This document shows, piece by piece, positions 1 to 5,837 of a DNA stretch of 5,837 nt. The first letter of the stretch is position 1. The number at the start of each line of letters is the position of its first letter. The position numbers and the translations under genes were made by a program. The stretch covers positions 1 through 5,837 of the forward strand of contig JAKAMH010000061.1 in assembly GCA_021813005.1 (NCBI GenBank). The letters are read 5' to 3'. A model generated the notes under the pieces. The model was not told the DNA's origin, did not search any database, and saw only the letters and a program-made list of their open reading frames with translations. The DNA is from a bacterium (GTDB lineage: Bacteria > Patescibacteriota > Microgenomatia > Levybacterales > UBA12049).

Positions 1-339
1 GCAGGTTACAAAATCATTTTTGAAAATAAGAGCATTGTTGAGCATAAGCACGACTCAGGGTCTATTAAAAAGGCCTCGACTGAAGAACAGATAAAAGTCA
101 CTGCCTATCGGAATCAGTTTTTCTTTGTCTGGCTAAACATCACGGATACCACACTTCTACTCTCACATATCTTTTGGTTGCCTTATCACATCGGCAAAGC
201 GCTGAAAAACAATGACAGTCCGTTTCTGAAAGGCTTAGGACAAGCGATGCTGCATCTTGGAAAAGTATTACAGTATAGAAGTCGATATAAGATGCTTTTT
301 AGCATATCTGATAAGAAAATCCTCAGCAGGTATGGATAG
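1..339 (+). CDS. Family 2 glycosyltransferase, C-terminal fragment (5' end outside window)
   Basis: This is the last 112 codons of a gene entering from the left edge in frame 1 and ending at TAG (337-339). The fragment carries the usual tail of rhamnosyltransferase-like GT2 enzymes: a GYKIIFENKSIVEH strand ending in a conserved His, a short Ser/Thr-containing loop, then YRNQFFFVWLNITD, which matches the 'RN..F..WKNI.D' helix these proteins use after the catalytic domain. A hydrophobic stretch (about residues 45-62, LLLSHIFWLPYHIG) follows and probably lies against the membrane. The SDKKIL near the end is also common in this group. The catalytic DxD region is upstream of the window, so donor and acceptor cannot be inferred. 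By family such enzymes add single sugars to growing lipid-linked or cell-wall glycans in the cytoplasm. It converges on the next gene with no spacer. Fold assignment is fairly safe; specificity is unknown. Confidence 0.75.
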   Translation, partial: AGYKIIFENKSIVEHKHDSGSIKKASTEEQIKVTAYRNQFFFVWLNITDTTLLLSHIFWLPYHIGKALKNNDSPFLKGLGQAMLHLGKVLQYRSRYKMLFSISDKKILSRYG

Positions 340-903
340 TTACTGTGTTATTAGCGTAACATCCAGCCAGAAGTTGCCCGTCTTGTCGTCTGCAGACGAT
401 TCATGCTGGAGGAATCCGTTGGCTTTTTTTATTTCACTTATCGGTTTGATAAACAGGAGAAGATATGCATTGTCCGGTTCTTTTGCCAGGAATATCGTCG
501 AGGTAGATAAGAGTATTTCCTGAGACGGAGCCGGTAATTGCAACTGCTTAGGCAGTGAGTCGATTGGTGTGTGTCCGCCAACACTTGAAAGTCGAGGAGA
601 TGTGAACGATAGAGATGGCGTAAAAGGAAGCGATGCTATGCGTTTTACGAGTATCGGAGGTGTTGCAACACCGTTTGGATTGTAAACATATGAGCCGGGA
701 GAGTAAAATTCACGAAACCGCCAAAAATCTCTACTGTTTATCTTTTTTTGACGTTCAGTGCTACTGATAAATTGTGTAAGAAGCCGCTGGCTTTCATAGG
801 GGATGATTCTGGCCGCTATTTTTGGTTCAAGAAAAAGAAATATCAAGATGAAGGCAACCGTAACTAAGAGTAGTGACCGCCTCGAGATAGTTTTAAATTG
901 CAT
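340..903 (-). CDS. Uncharacterised membrane-anchored protein, 187 aa
   Basis: I do not recognise a named family. The start is ATG at 903-901; an in-frame TAG lies 9 bases upstream (915-913), so no earlier start is possible. The stop is TAA at 342-340. The N-terminus is basic (K4, R8, R9) and followed by one hydrophobic segment (about residues 11-26), with no obvious signal peptidase site. This suggests a signal anchor with the remaining ~160 residues outside the membrane. Residues 55-75 (NSRDFWRFREFYSPGSYVY) are rich in aromatic and charged residues. Residues 76-126 hold ten prolines and look extended or poorly structured. Residues 128-187 have alternating hydrophobic stretches typical of a small beta-rich domain. 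I see no cysteine and no catalytic signature. It fills the space between its neighbours exactly, which supports a real gene. It is divergent from the glycosyltransferase operon and convergent with the GT2 gene, so a surface or glycosylation-related role is only a guess. Confidence 0.7.
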   Translation of the reverse strand: MQFKTISRRSLLLVTVAFILIFLFLEPKIAARIIPYESQRLLTQFISSTERQKKINSRDFWRFREFYSPGSYVYNPNGVATPPILVKRIASLPFTPSLSFTSPRLSSVGGHTPIDSLPKQLQLPAPSQEILLSTSTIFLAKEPDNAYLLLFIKPISEIKKANGFLQHESSADDKTGNFWLDVTLITQ

Positions 904-938
904 AGTTATTTGCTACGCTATAGGTAGCTTAATATAGT
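904..938. promoter_or_regulatory. 35-bp divergent intergenic region, presumed promoter area for both directions
   Basis: This is the only spacer of any size in the window, and the genes on both sides read away from it. Transcription of the four-gene plus-strand run and of the minus-strand gene probably starts here or just inside the flanking coding sequence. The spacer is AT-rich, with -10-like hexamers: TATAGG (919-924) and TAATAT (930-935) on the plus strand, and TATAGC (922-917) on the minus strand. No convincing -35 box is seen: TTGCAT at 898-903 matches only three of six consensus positions. There is no strong Shine-Dalgarno for either start, so leaders would be very short or absent. The promoter role is inferred from gene orientation rather than from a clear motif. 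Confidence 0.4.
912..928. repeat. Inverted repeat GCTAC-N7-GTAGC in the divergent spacer
   Basis: Perfect 5-bp arms, GCTAC (912-916) and GTAGC (924-928), flank a 7-base centre that itself contains the palindrome CTATAG (918-923). The element occupies the middle of the 35-bp spacer between two divergent genes and overlaps the only good -10-like hexamers on both strands. That position suits an operator or a symmetric promoter core. Arms this short can occur by chance, so its function is unproven. Confidence 0.35.
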
Positions 939-2630
939 ATGAAATCTGAACGCCTGTTTTACCTGTCACTGCTAATTATATCAATACTGACAGTTTTTGA
1001 CCTCTTTATCAATACAGGCGAGCCGGCGACAATGGATGGAGTTATTCATATTAGCGGTATGGCACAGTTTGCCTCAGCACTTCTTCAAGGACAGTTCCCG
1101 GTCATCTGGCTTAATAACTTTGCCAATTATGGGCTTCCTGTCGGGATCTTTTCTCATCAAATACCTCTCTACATAGGTGCTCTTTTTGTCATAATAACAA
1201 AGAATCCGGTACTGAGCGCCAATATTCTGACATTGCAAGGAGTGGTACTGGCAAATCTGCTTTTTTATCGTTTCCTGCGAATCTATTTTCCGCCGGTCTC
1301 TGCCTTCTTAGGAACGTTATTGCTAGTTATTTCACCGTTTCGCATCCTTGATACCTATATACGGGGAGCTATCCCTGAATTATTCTCTCTTTTCCTTTTA
1401 CCTCTTATTCTTATCCTCATTCAGAGACTATTTATCAGGAAAAAACTTTCTTCGTTTTTCTGGCTAGCGACAGGTTTTGCACTCCTTATACTGACACATC
1501 CCATGATGATGGTCATATACAGCGTCTTTATTTTTCCGTACTTCATCTTTCTGTTGTACCAACTCTATCAAGAATGTGATCAAAGGCAGCTGGTTGTTAA
1601 GAAAATGGTAACAAGAGTACTGCTCTTCCTTTCGACAATTGTTATGGGGCTTGGAATTGCAAGCTACTATATTTTCCCACTTTTCCTCGAAAAGAAATAT
1701 TTCTATTTTGGAGCAAGTACAAACCTATTGACCAATGACTTTATGGGTTTTACAAATTTCTTTAGCTCGCGATGGTATTATTATTACAAGGACAATATTT
1801 TTACCAGGGGACATGTACTACAGTTCGGTTTGCCGGAAACAATTTTACTTATAGCCGGAATTATCTCATGTCTTGCCTGGTGGCATAGCAAGAAAGACAG
1901 ATACGAAGCACTCCTCATTACCGTACTCGTAGTTGGAGGAATTGGTGTATTTTTAACGCTGAGAACGTCAGCAATTATTTATTCTATTGTTCCTTTGCTT
2001 TCAAATATCCAGTTTCCCTGGCGTATGTTTACCGTCGTCATGTTTGTACCGCCTGTTATCCTGGCAATTCTCGTTGAACGATATAAGCAGTTTGCGTGGG
2101 CGTTTATGCTGATGCTGCTGGTAGTTTTTGCGTTGCGCTCCTCACAGATGTACGGCAAAAATTATACGATTCATCCGGAGTCCTACTATCAGGCAAATTT
2201 ACAAAATCTTTATTCCGTCAATATGAATACTATTTGGACCGGAAAAACAGAGGACTACCCTCCGCGAACTGCGCAGACAGCAGTAATAAATGGAATAGTC
2301 AAGATAGTTTCAGAAAAGGTTACAGGAGTGAAGCGTATCTATGAAATTAATGCCAGTACACCCTCCCGCTTGGTGGACTATACATTCTATTTTCCCGGCT
2401 GGAATGTCTATGTGGATGGCGTAAAGACCCCAGTCCAGTTTCAGGACCCAAATTACCGGGGAGTTATCACATATGATGTGCCAGCGGGGCAGCATAAAGT
2501 AGAGGTTGTTTTTCAGGATACAACGATAAGAAGAATAGCCAAGTTATTGACTACGGCGACAATCCTTTTTGTTGCATCTTTATATCTCTTGAGAAAAAAG
2601 ACAGTTGAGAAATTGGTTGCTTATGTTTAG
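939..2630 (+). CDS. Polytopic membrane protein, PTPS_related/YfhO-like (GT-C-type candidate glycosyltransferase), 563 aa
   Basis: The start is ATG 939; an in-frame TAA at 930-932 rules out anything earlier. About 13 membrane segments are visible: one at 6-24, a block from about 70 to 248, a second from about 298 to 399, and a final one at 536-552. The first outer loop has ATMDGVIHI (D33, H37) followed by GQFPVIWLNNFANYGLP and a proline/tyrosine-rich helix start. This is the signature I associate with the Pfam 'PTPS_related' membrane family, whose Asp resembles the catalytic acid of GT-C transferases. A QFPWR motif (358-363) precedes a later helix. Residues about 401-530 form a soluble domain with FPGWNVYVDG (485-494) and VPAGQHKVEVVF (514-525), which resembles the C-terminal part of YfhO-type glycosyltransferases. 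The inferred role is transfer of a sugar from a polyprenyl-phosphate donor outside the membrane; donor and acceptor are unknown. It is first in a four-gene run and overlaps the next gene by 8 bp. Confidence 0.8.
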   Translation: MKSERLFYLSLLIISILTVFDLFINTGEPATMDGVIHISGMAQFASALLQGQFPVIWLNNFANYGLPVGIFSHQIPLYIGALFVIITKNPVLSANILTLQGVVLANLLFYRFLRIYFPPVSAFLGTLLLVISPFRILDTYIRGAIPELFSLFLLPLILILIQRLFIRKKLSSFFWLATGFALLILTHPMMMVIYSVFIFPYFIFLLYQLYQECDQRQLVVKKMVTRVLLFLSTIVMGLGIASYYIFPLFLEKKYFYFGASTNLLTNDFMGFTNFFSSRWYYYYKDNIFTRGHVLQFGLPETILLIAGIISCLAWWHSKKDRYEALLITVLVVGGIGVFLTLRTSAIIYSIVPLLSNIQFPWRMFTVVMFVPPVILAILVERYKQFAWAFMLMLLVVFALRSSQMYGKNYTIHPESYYQANLQNLYSVNMNTIWTGKTEDYPPRTAQTAVINGIVKIVSEKVTGVKRIYEINASTPSRLVDYTFYFPGWNVYVDGVKTPVQFQDPNYRGVITYDVPAGQHKVEVVFQDTTIRRIAKLLTTATILFVASLYLLRKKTVEKLVAYV

Positions 2631-4560
2631 TATCACGGATTTTGGTTTTTGGTTGTCTCTTGTTGCAATTGCTGCTTCGATTCTGCTTGCTTTTTATATT
2701 CCCGGCCGGACAGTATTGGGGCGGACCAAGATTATTGAGGGAGGCGCAGTCCATGTAGTAGCCTTTGTCTTGGGCATTACCTTGTGGGCTTGGCAAGGAT
2801 ACATATTTGGTACACTTCATCTTCGTTGGCTTAGCTATATCTACCTCCTTATATTTGTCTTCCTATTCTTCAAAGGACGATATATCAATCTCAGGAAACT
2901 TACTCTCAAACCGCTTTTTTCTACAGATCCTATTCTTTTATTCCTTGGGGCTGTCGGCATATTTGCGCAGACATTCCAATATTATGATTATGGGCTAAGA
3001 ACCGCTAAAGGAATTGTCATAACAGCTCATAATCCCAATGACCACATCTGGCATGCTGCACTTGTTCAGGAGCTTGTTACTCGCTTTCCGCCCAATGAGC
3101 CTGGGATCTCGGGAGTTGCCCTAAAAAATTATCACTACTGGTTTAATTTGGTAACCGCGGAACTGGTAAGGGTCTTTCATCTCCCTCTTCTGCAGACGCA
3201 GTTTATCGGGATGTATGTGCTTGCGGCTGTTCTGCTTGCATTTGTAAGTTATTTTCTAGGGAAAGCCGTATATGATAATAAGATGTTTCTTAGATTGCTA
3301 TACTTCTTCATTTTTTTTGCTGGAGATGCTTCAATGTGGGTTGCATTTGCGATACATCACAAATTGAGTTTCTTCATTGATTCTATTATTAACAACTCTG
3401 TAAAGTTTGTAGATAGTCCGCCATATGCATACTCAATTATTGTTGGTCTGGTAGGTTTTTATCTACTCTTTCTCTTCAAAAGTAAATTACCAAAGCGATA
3501 TATATTAATAATTGCACTCATGTTTGGATCTCTCTTGGAGTTTAAGGTCTATACCGGAATCACTTTTCTTTTGGGTTTCGGAGCACTCGCTTTATATTCA
3601 TTTATCAAGAAACGATATAGCATTGTACTCGCCTTTATCTTGGCTGGAGCACTCGGGGCGCTTACTTTTTTCCCAAACATAACCTCAACAAGTGGGTTAA
3701 GTTTTGTTCCATTCAATACACCTAGGGATTTTCTTACACAGAGTGCGTTTGGTCTTCTTAATTGGCAGCTTCGTTGGGACATTTACTTTGTACACCACAA
3801 TTACATACGACTTTATCAGTATGGTATTTATATGACAGTAGTTTATTTTATTGCGCAATTTGGTTTACAGCTTATTGGACTTTTACCATATAAAAAAATG
3901 CGTGTGATTATTGGCTGGAATAAACTTATTCCTCTATATGTGGTTGTTTTTTCAGGATTTATCATAGGTGTACTATTTTTTCAGAATGTGGGCGGAGCAA
4001 ATATCTGGGAATTTTTTCTTCCCGCCGGACTTATCTTAAGCTTCTTTACGGCGCTCAGTATTTCTTTGATTCTTGAAAACAGAAGTAAGGTAACTGTTGC
4101 ATTGGTTACGATTCTTATCGTTGCTGTTGTGATTCCTCGATGGTTGTTGACTGTTACCTCCCAAGTGAAAGATGAGTATTTATCAGGGTTCCACGGTATT
4201 AATAATCTGCAATATGCTGCTTATCAATATTTTACCTGTAATGCGAATTCGCCTTATGTTATTCTATCGCTTAATGAACCATATACCGGTATCGTCACGC
4301 CGGGTAAAATGTTGACAGGATGTGATTTTTATATGTCAGGAACTGCCAATAGCCAACTGGTCACTGCTGAAATGGCAAGAAGACTACAGGTAGTTGCTAA
4401 GATTAAGAAAGGTTACCTGGCCGACGAAATACCCCTACTCAAGAAGGATAAAATAAAATATTTATACATAAACGGTTCTGCCTCTTTTCTTCCGTCTCCT
4501 CAGACTTTATACAAGGTCGTATTCCACAATAGTGCGGCAAGTATAATTACGCTACAATAG
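2623..4560 (+). CDS. Large polytopic membrane protein, GT-C-like, 645 aa
   Basis: No characterised family name can be assigned with confidence. ATG 2623 is preferred: it overlaps the previous stop by 8 bp (ATGTTTAG) and has GAGA 12 bases upstream. An in-frame TTG at 2605 would add six residues (651 aa). About 14 membrane segments occupy residues 8-507. After the fourth comes a loop with NDHIWH (D140, H141, H144), FPPNEP (155-160) and NYHYWF (169-174). An Asp/His-rich early outer loop followed by a YHY motif is the arrangement expected of a GT-C active site, though here it lies later than usual, near residue 140. Residues about 512-645 form a soluble, probably extracytoplasmic domain holding the protein's only two cysteines (C539, C567) and a late strand IKYLYING. 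It shows no clear similarity to the upstream PTPS_related protein beyond topology. The next gene starts 4 bases after the stop, so it is probably co-translated with its neighbours. Confidence 0.75.
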   Translation: MFSITDFGFWLSLVAIAASILLAFYIPGRTVLGRTKIIEGGAVHVVAFVLGITLWAWQGYIFGTLHLRWLSYIYLLIFVFLFFKGRYINLRKLTLKPLFSTDPILLFLGAVGIFAQTFQYYDYGLRTAKGIVITAHNPNDHIWHAALVQELVTRFPPNEPGISGVALKNYHYWFNLVTAELVRVFHLPLLQTQFIGMYVLAAVLLAFVSYFLGKAVYDNKMFLRLLYFFIFFAGDASMWVAFAIHHKLSFFIDSIINNSVKFVDSPPYAYSIIVGLVGFYLLFLFKSKLPKRYILIIALMFGSLLEFKVYTGITFLLGFGALALYSFIKKRYSIVLAFILAGALGALTFFPNITSTSGLSFVPFNTPRDFLTQSAFGLLNWQLRWDIYFVHHNYIRLYQYGIYMTVVYFIAQFGLQLIGLLPYKKMRVIIGWNKLIPLYVVVFSGFIIGVLFFQNVGGANIWEFFLPAGLILSFFTALSISLILENRSKVTVALVTILIVAVVIPRWLLTVTSQVKDEYLSGFHGINNLQYAAYQYFTCNANSPYVILSLNEPYTGIVTPGKMLTGCDFYMSGTANSQLVTAEMARRLQVVAKIKKGYLADEIPLLKKDKIKYLYINGSASFLPSPQTLYKVVFHNSAASIITLQ

Positions 4561-4564
4561 ACTG

Positions 4565-5284
4565 ATGAAACTCAGCATCATAATCCCTGTATATAATGAG
4601 GAGAAGACAGTACGCAAAATACTTGATAAGGTAATTGATCTCCAAATAACGGGAGTAGAAAAAGAAATAATTATTGTCAATGACGGTTCAACGGATAAAA
4701 CGCAGGCTGAAATTAAGAAGTTTATGAAACATAAGCGTGGGGAAATTATTGTTCTTTCCCATAAAAGCAACAAAGGCAAAGGCTCGGCTGTAATCCTCGG
4801 TATACAGAAGGCAAAGGGAACACATATAATTATTCAGGACGCGGACCTAGAGTACAATCCGGATGAAATAAAAAATCTTGTTGTTTCTGTGCGAAAGAAG
4901 CTGGGGGATGTCATTTATGGTACGAGGCTAAAACGTCTCCCACACTTTAGGAATGAGGAAAAAACATTTCGATTTATGACGCATTATTTTGGAAATCGGA
5001 TATTAAGTTTTATGACAAGTATGCTTTACGGTCAGTGGATTACTGATATGGAGACATGCTATAAACTATTTCCCAAAAAAGCCGTGGAACATCTTAAAAT
5101 TCGCGCGAGGGGATTTGAATTTGAACCTGAGATTACAGCAAAGCTTCTTAAACAAAAACTAAAAATATACGAGGTGCCGATCAATGCGACACCGAGAGGA
5201 TACAGAGAGGGGAAGAAACTTCGTACAGTACATGACGGGATGAAGGCAGTTATAATGCTCATTAAATATCGGTTTGTTGATTGA
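4565..5284 (+). CDS. DPM1/GtrB-like family 2 glycosyltransferase (polyprenyl-phosphate sugar synthase), 239 aa
   Basis: This is a complete GT-A fold enzyme. LSIIIPVYNEEKTV (3-16) is the first strand and nucleotide-binding loop; EIIIVNDGSTDKT (34-46) holds the UDP/GDP-contacting Asp (D40); NKGKGSAVILGI (69-80) is the typical DPM-group loop; QDADLEYNPDEI (91-102) holds the metal-binding DxD (D92, D94). Next come VIYGTR (116-121), TDMETCYKLF (160-169) with the acidic pair D161/E163, GFEFEPEI (183-190), and the RGYREGKKL signature (211-219) of polyprenyl-phosphate glycosyltransferases. The family transfers hexose from a nucleotide sugar to dolichyl or undecaprenyl phosphate at the cytoplasmic face. 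The protein ends right after the GT domain, with no C-terminal membrane helices, as in human DPM1 and unlike GtrB or archaeal DPM synthase. It may therefore dock on a membrane partner. No Shine-Dalgarno precedes ATG 4565, which follows the upstream stop by 4 bases, so reinitiation is likely. The sugar cannot be determined. Confidence 0.92.
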   Translation: MKLSIIIPVYNEEKTVRKILDKVIDLQITGVEKEIIIVNDGSTDKTQAEIKKFMKHKRGEIIVLSHKSNKGKGSAVILGIQKAKGTHIIIQDADLEYNPDEIKNLVVSVRKKLGDVIYGTRLKRLPHFRNEEKTFRFMTHYFGNRILSFMTSMLYGQWITDMETCYKLFPKKAVEHLKIRARGFEFEPEITAKLLKQKLKIYEVPINATPRGYREGKKLRTVHDGMKAVIMLIKYRFVD

Positions 5285-5285
5285 T

Positions 5286-5837
5286 ATGAAGATAAAAATG
5301 AGATTACAACTGCATGGGAAAAATATACTCTGGGTTTTTCTGGGTGTGCTTTTTATATTCTCTTTTCTGTTGAGAATCGCTTTCCTCAAATCAAATCTAT
5401 TTTTTGGACCTGAGCAGGGAATTGACTTTCTGGTTATAAAAGGTATCGTTATGTTCCATAAGTTAACACTTATCGGTGCGAAAACAGATGTCTCCGGTAT
5501 TTTTCATGGACCTATCTACTACTATATTTCTGCGGTACCATTTTTCTTGAGCCGGGGCAATCCACTGTTTATCGCGTATTTCCTCATTTTTATAAATTGC
5601 ATATCGATATTTATTATTTATTTGCTGGGAAAAGAATTTATCAGCAAAAGGGCGGGTATTATATCGGCAGTGCTCTTTACCTGCTCGTTCACTACGGTGG
5701 TTTATCCCAGGTGGCTCTCGACTCATCCGCTGGCCATTCCATCATCCACCTTGTTTTTTTTATTCCTTATACGGTTTTTGAAGGGTAGCAAGTGGAGCCT
5801 TTTTCTTTGCGCTATATTCTTTGGACTCCTCACGCAA
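5286..5837 (+). CDS. GT39/PMT-like membrane glycosyltransferase, N-terminal fragment (3' end outside window)
   Basis: An open frame of 184 codons begins at ATG 5286, one base after the previous TGA, and runs off the right edge with no stop. ATG 5298 (Met5) is an alternative start; neither has a clear Shine-Dalgarno. A basic N-terminus (K2, K4, R6) precedes the first membrane helix (about 13-33). The first outer loop has FFGPEQGIDF with E43 and D47, where GT-C enzymes of the ArnT/PMT type place their catalytic acid, then GIFHGPIYYY (71-80), matching the 'hPPlyy' region before the next helix. Further helices lie near 93-114, 122-140, 150-164 and 170-182. PRWLSTHPL (141-149) fits the conserved 'W.S.P.L' turn seen in GT39-type proteins. 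By family it would move a sugar from a polyprenyl-phosphate carrier to a lipid, glycan or protein on the outer face. Its place directly after a DPM1-like synthase suits a donor-maker plus donor-user pair. The C-terminal domain is missing, so the subfamily is uncertain. Confidence 0.8.
   Translation, partial: MKIKMRLQLHGKNILWVFLGVLFIFSFLLRIAFLKSNLFFGPEQGIDFLVIKGIVMFHKLTLIGAKTDVSGIFHGPIYYYISAVPFFLSRGNPLFIAYFLIFINCISIFIIYLLGKEFISKRAGIISAVLFTCSFTTVVYPRWLSTHPLAIPSSTLFFLFLIRFLKGSKWSLFLCAIFFGLLTQ

Noticed and set aside
386..399. Perfect 14-bp palindrome TCGTCTGCAGACGA inside the minus-strand gene
   Set aside because: About 0.36 such palindromes are expected by chance in a window this long (5837/4^7). 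It lies in coding sequence and is not followed by a T-run close enough for a terminator.
425..431. T-run after a GC-containing stretch, considered as a terminator for the GT2 gene
   Set aside because: No stable stem precedes it on the plus strand, and it encodes lysines of the minus-strand gene.
257..523. An 88-codon plus-strand open frame
   Set aside because: It overlaps the end of the GT2 gene and the last third of the minus-strand gene, its protein looks like no family, and it lacks membrane or domain structure. It is most likely a chance frame.
2605..2622. TTG start six codons upstream for the 645-residue protein
   Set aside because: ATG 2623 is a stronger start codon with a typical 8-bp overlap of the previous stop. 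The longer form cannot be excluded.
939..2630. Pterin biosynthesis function suggested by the PTPS_related family name
   Set aside because: The protein is a multi-helix membrane protein with no zinc-binding His set of pyruvoyl-tetrahydropterin synthase. The name is historical.
5754..5761. Eight-T run in the last gene (another at 3311-3318), considered as a frameshift or slippage site
   Set aside because: The reading frame continues with sensible membrane-protein sequence on both sides of each run, so no frameshift is indicated.
1..5837. CRISPR, tRNA, mobile element or prophage features
   Set aside because: I found no regularly spaced repeats, cloverleaf-like sequence, transposase motifs or terminal inverted repeats. 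The window is explained by six coding regions.

Overview
The window is a gene-dense piece of a bacterial cell-surface polysaccharide or glycosylation locus. Almost every base is coding. The only non-coding DNA is a 35-bp divergent spacer (904-938), a 4-bp gap (4561-4564) and a 1-bp gap (5285). No stretch over 300 bases lacks a gene. I see no tRNA, rRNA, CRISPR array, insertion sequence or convincing intrinsic terminator.

Organism: TAA, TAG and TGA all act as stops, so the standard bacterial code fits. The DNA looks AT-rich by eye (not counted). Tight packing, near-absent Shine-Dalgarno motifs, several GT-C-type membrane proteins in a row and the style of the GT2 tail remind me of Candidate Phyla Radiation genomes, especially Microgenomates. 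This is inference from protein resemblance; no marker gene is present to prove it.

Layout: (1) 1-339 (+) is the C-terminal 112 residues of a family 2 glycosyltransferase whose start lies outside the window. (2) 340-903 (-) is a 187-residue protein of unknown function with one N-terminal membrane anchor; its stop codon directly abuts the stop of gene 1. (3) A 35-bp spacer with a small inverted repeat separates it from a divergent four-gene (+) run: 939-2630, a PTPS_related/YfhO-like polytopic membrane protein; 2623-4560, a second, different polytopic GT-C-like protein; 4565-5284, a soluble DPM1/GtrB-like family 2 glycosyltransferase; and 5286-5837, the N-terminal 184 residues of a GT39/PMT-like membrane glycosyltransferase that runs off the right edge.

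How they may work together (inference): the DPM1-like enzyme would charge a polyprenyl phosphate with a sugar on the cytoplasmic face. After flipping by an enzyme not encoded here, one or more of the three GT-C-type proteins would pass the sugar to an acceptor on the outer face. The 8-bp overlap and the 4-bp and 1-bp gaps suggest one transcript with translational coupling. Donor sugars, acceptors and the role of the 187-residue protein cannot be read from the sequence.
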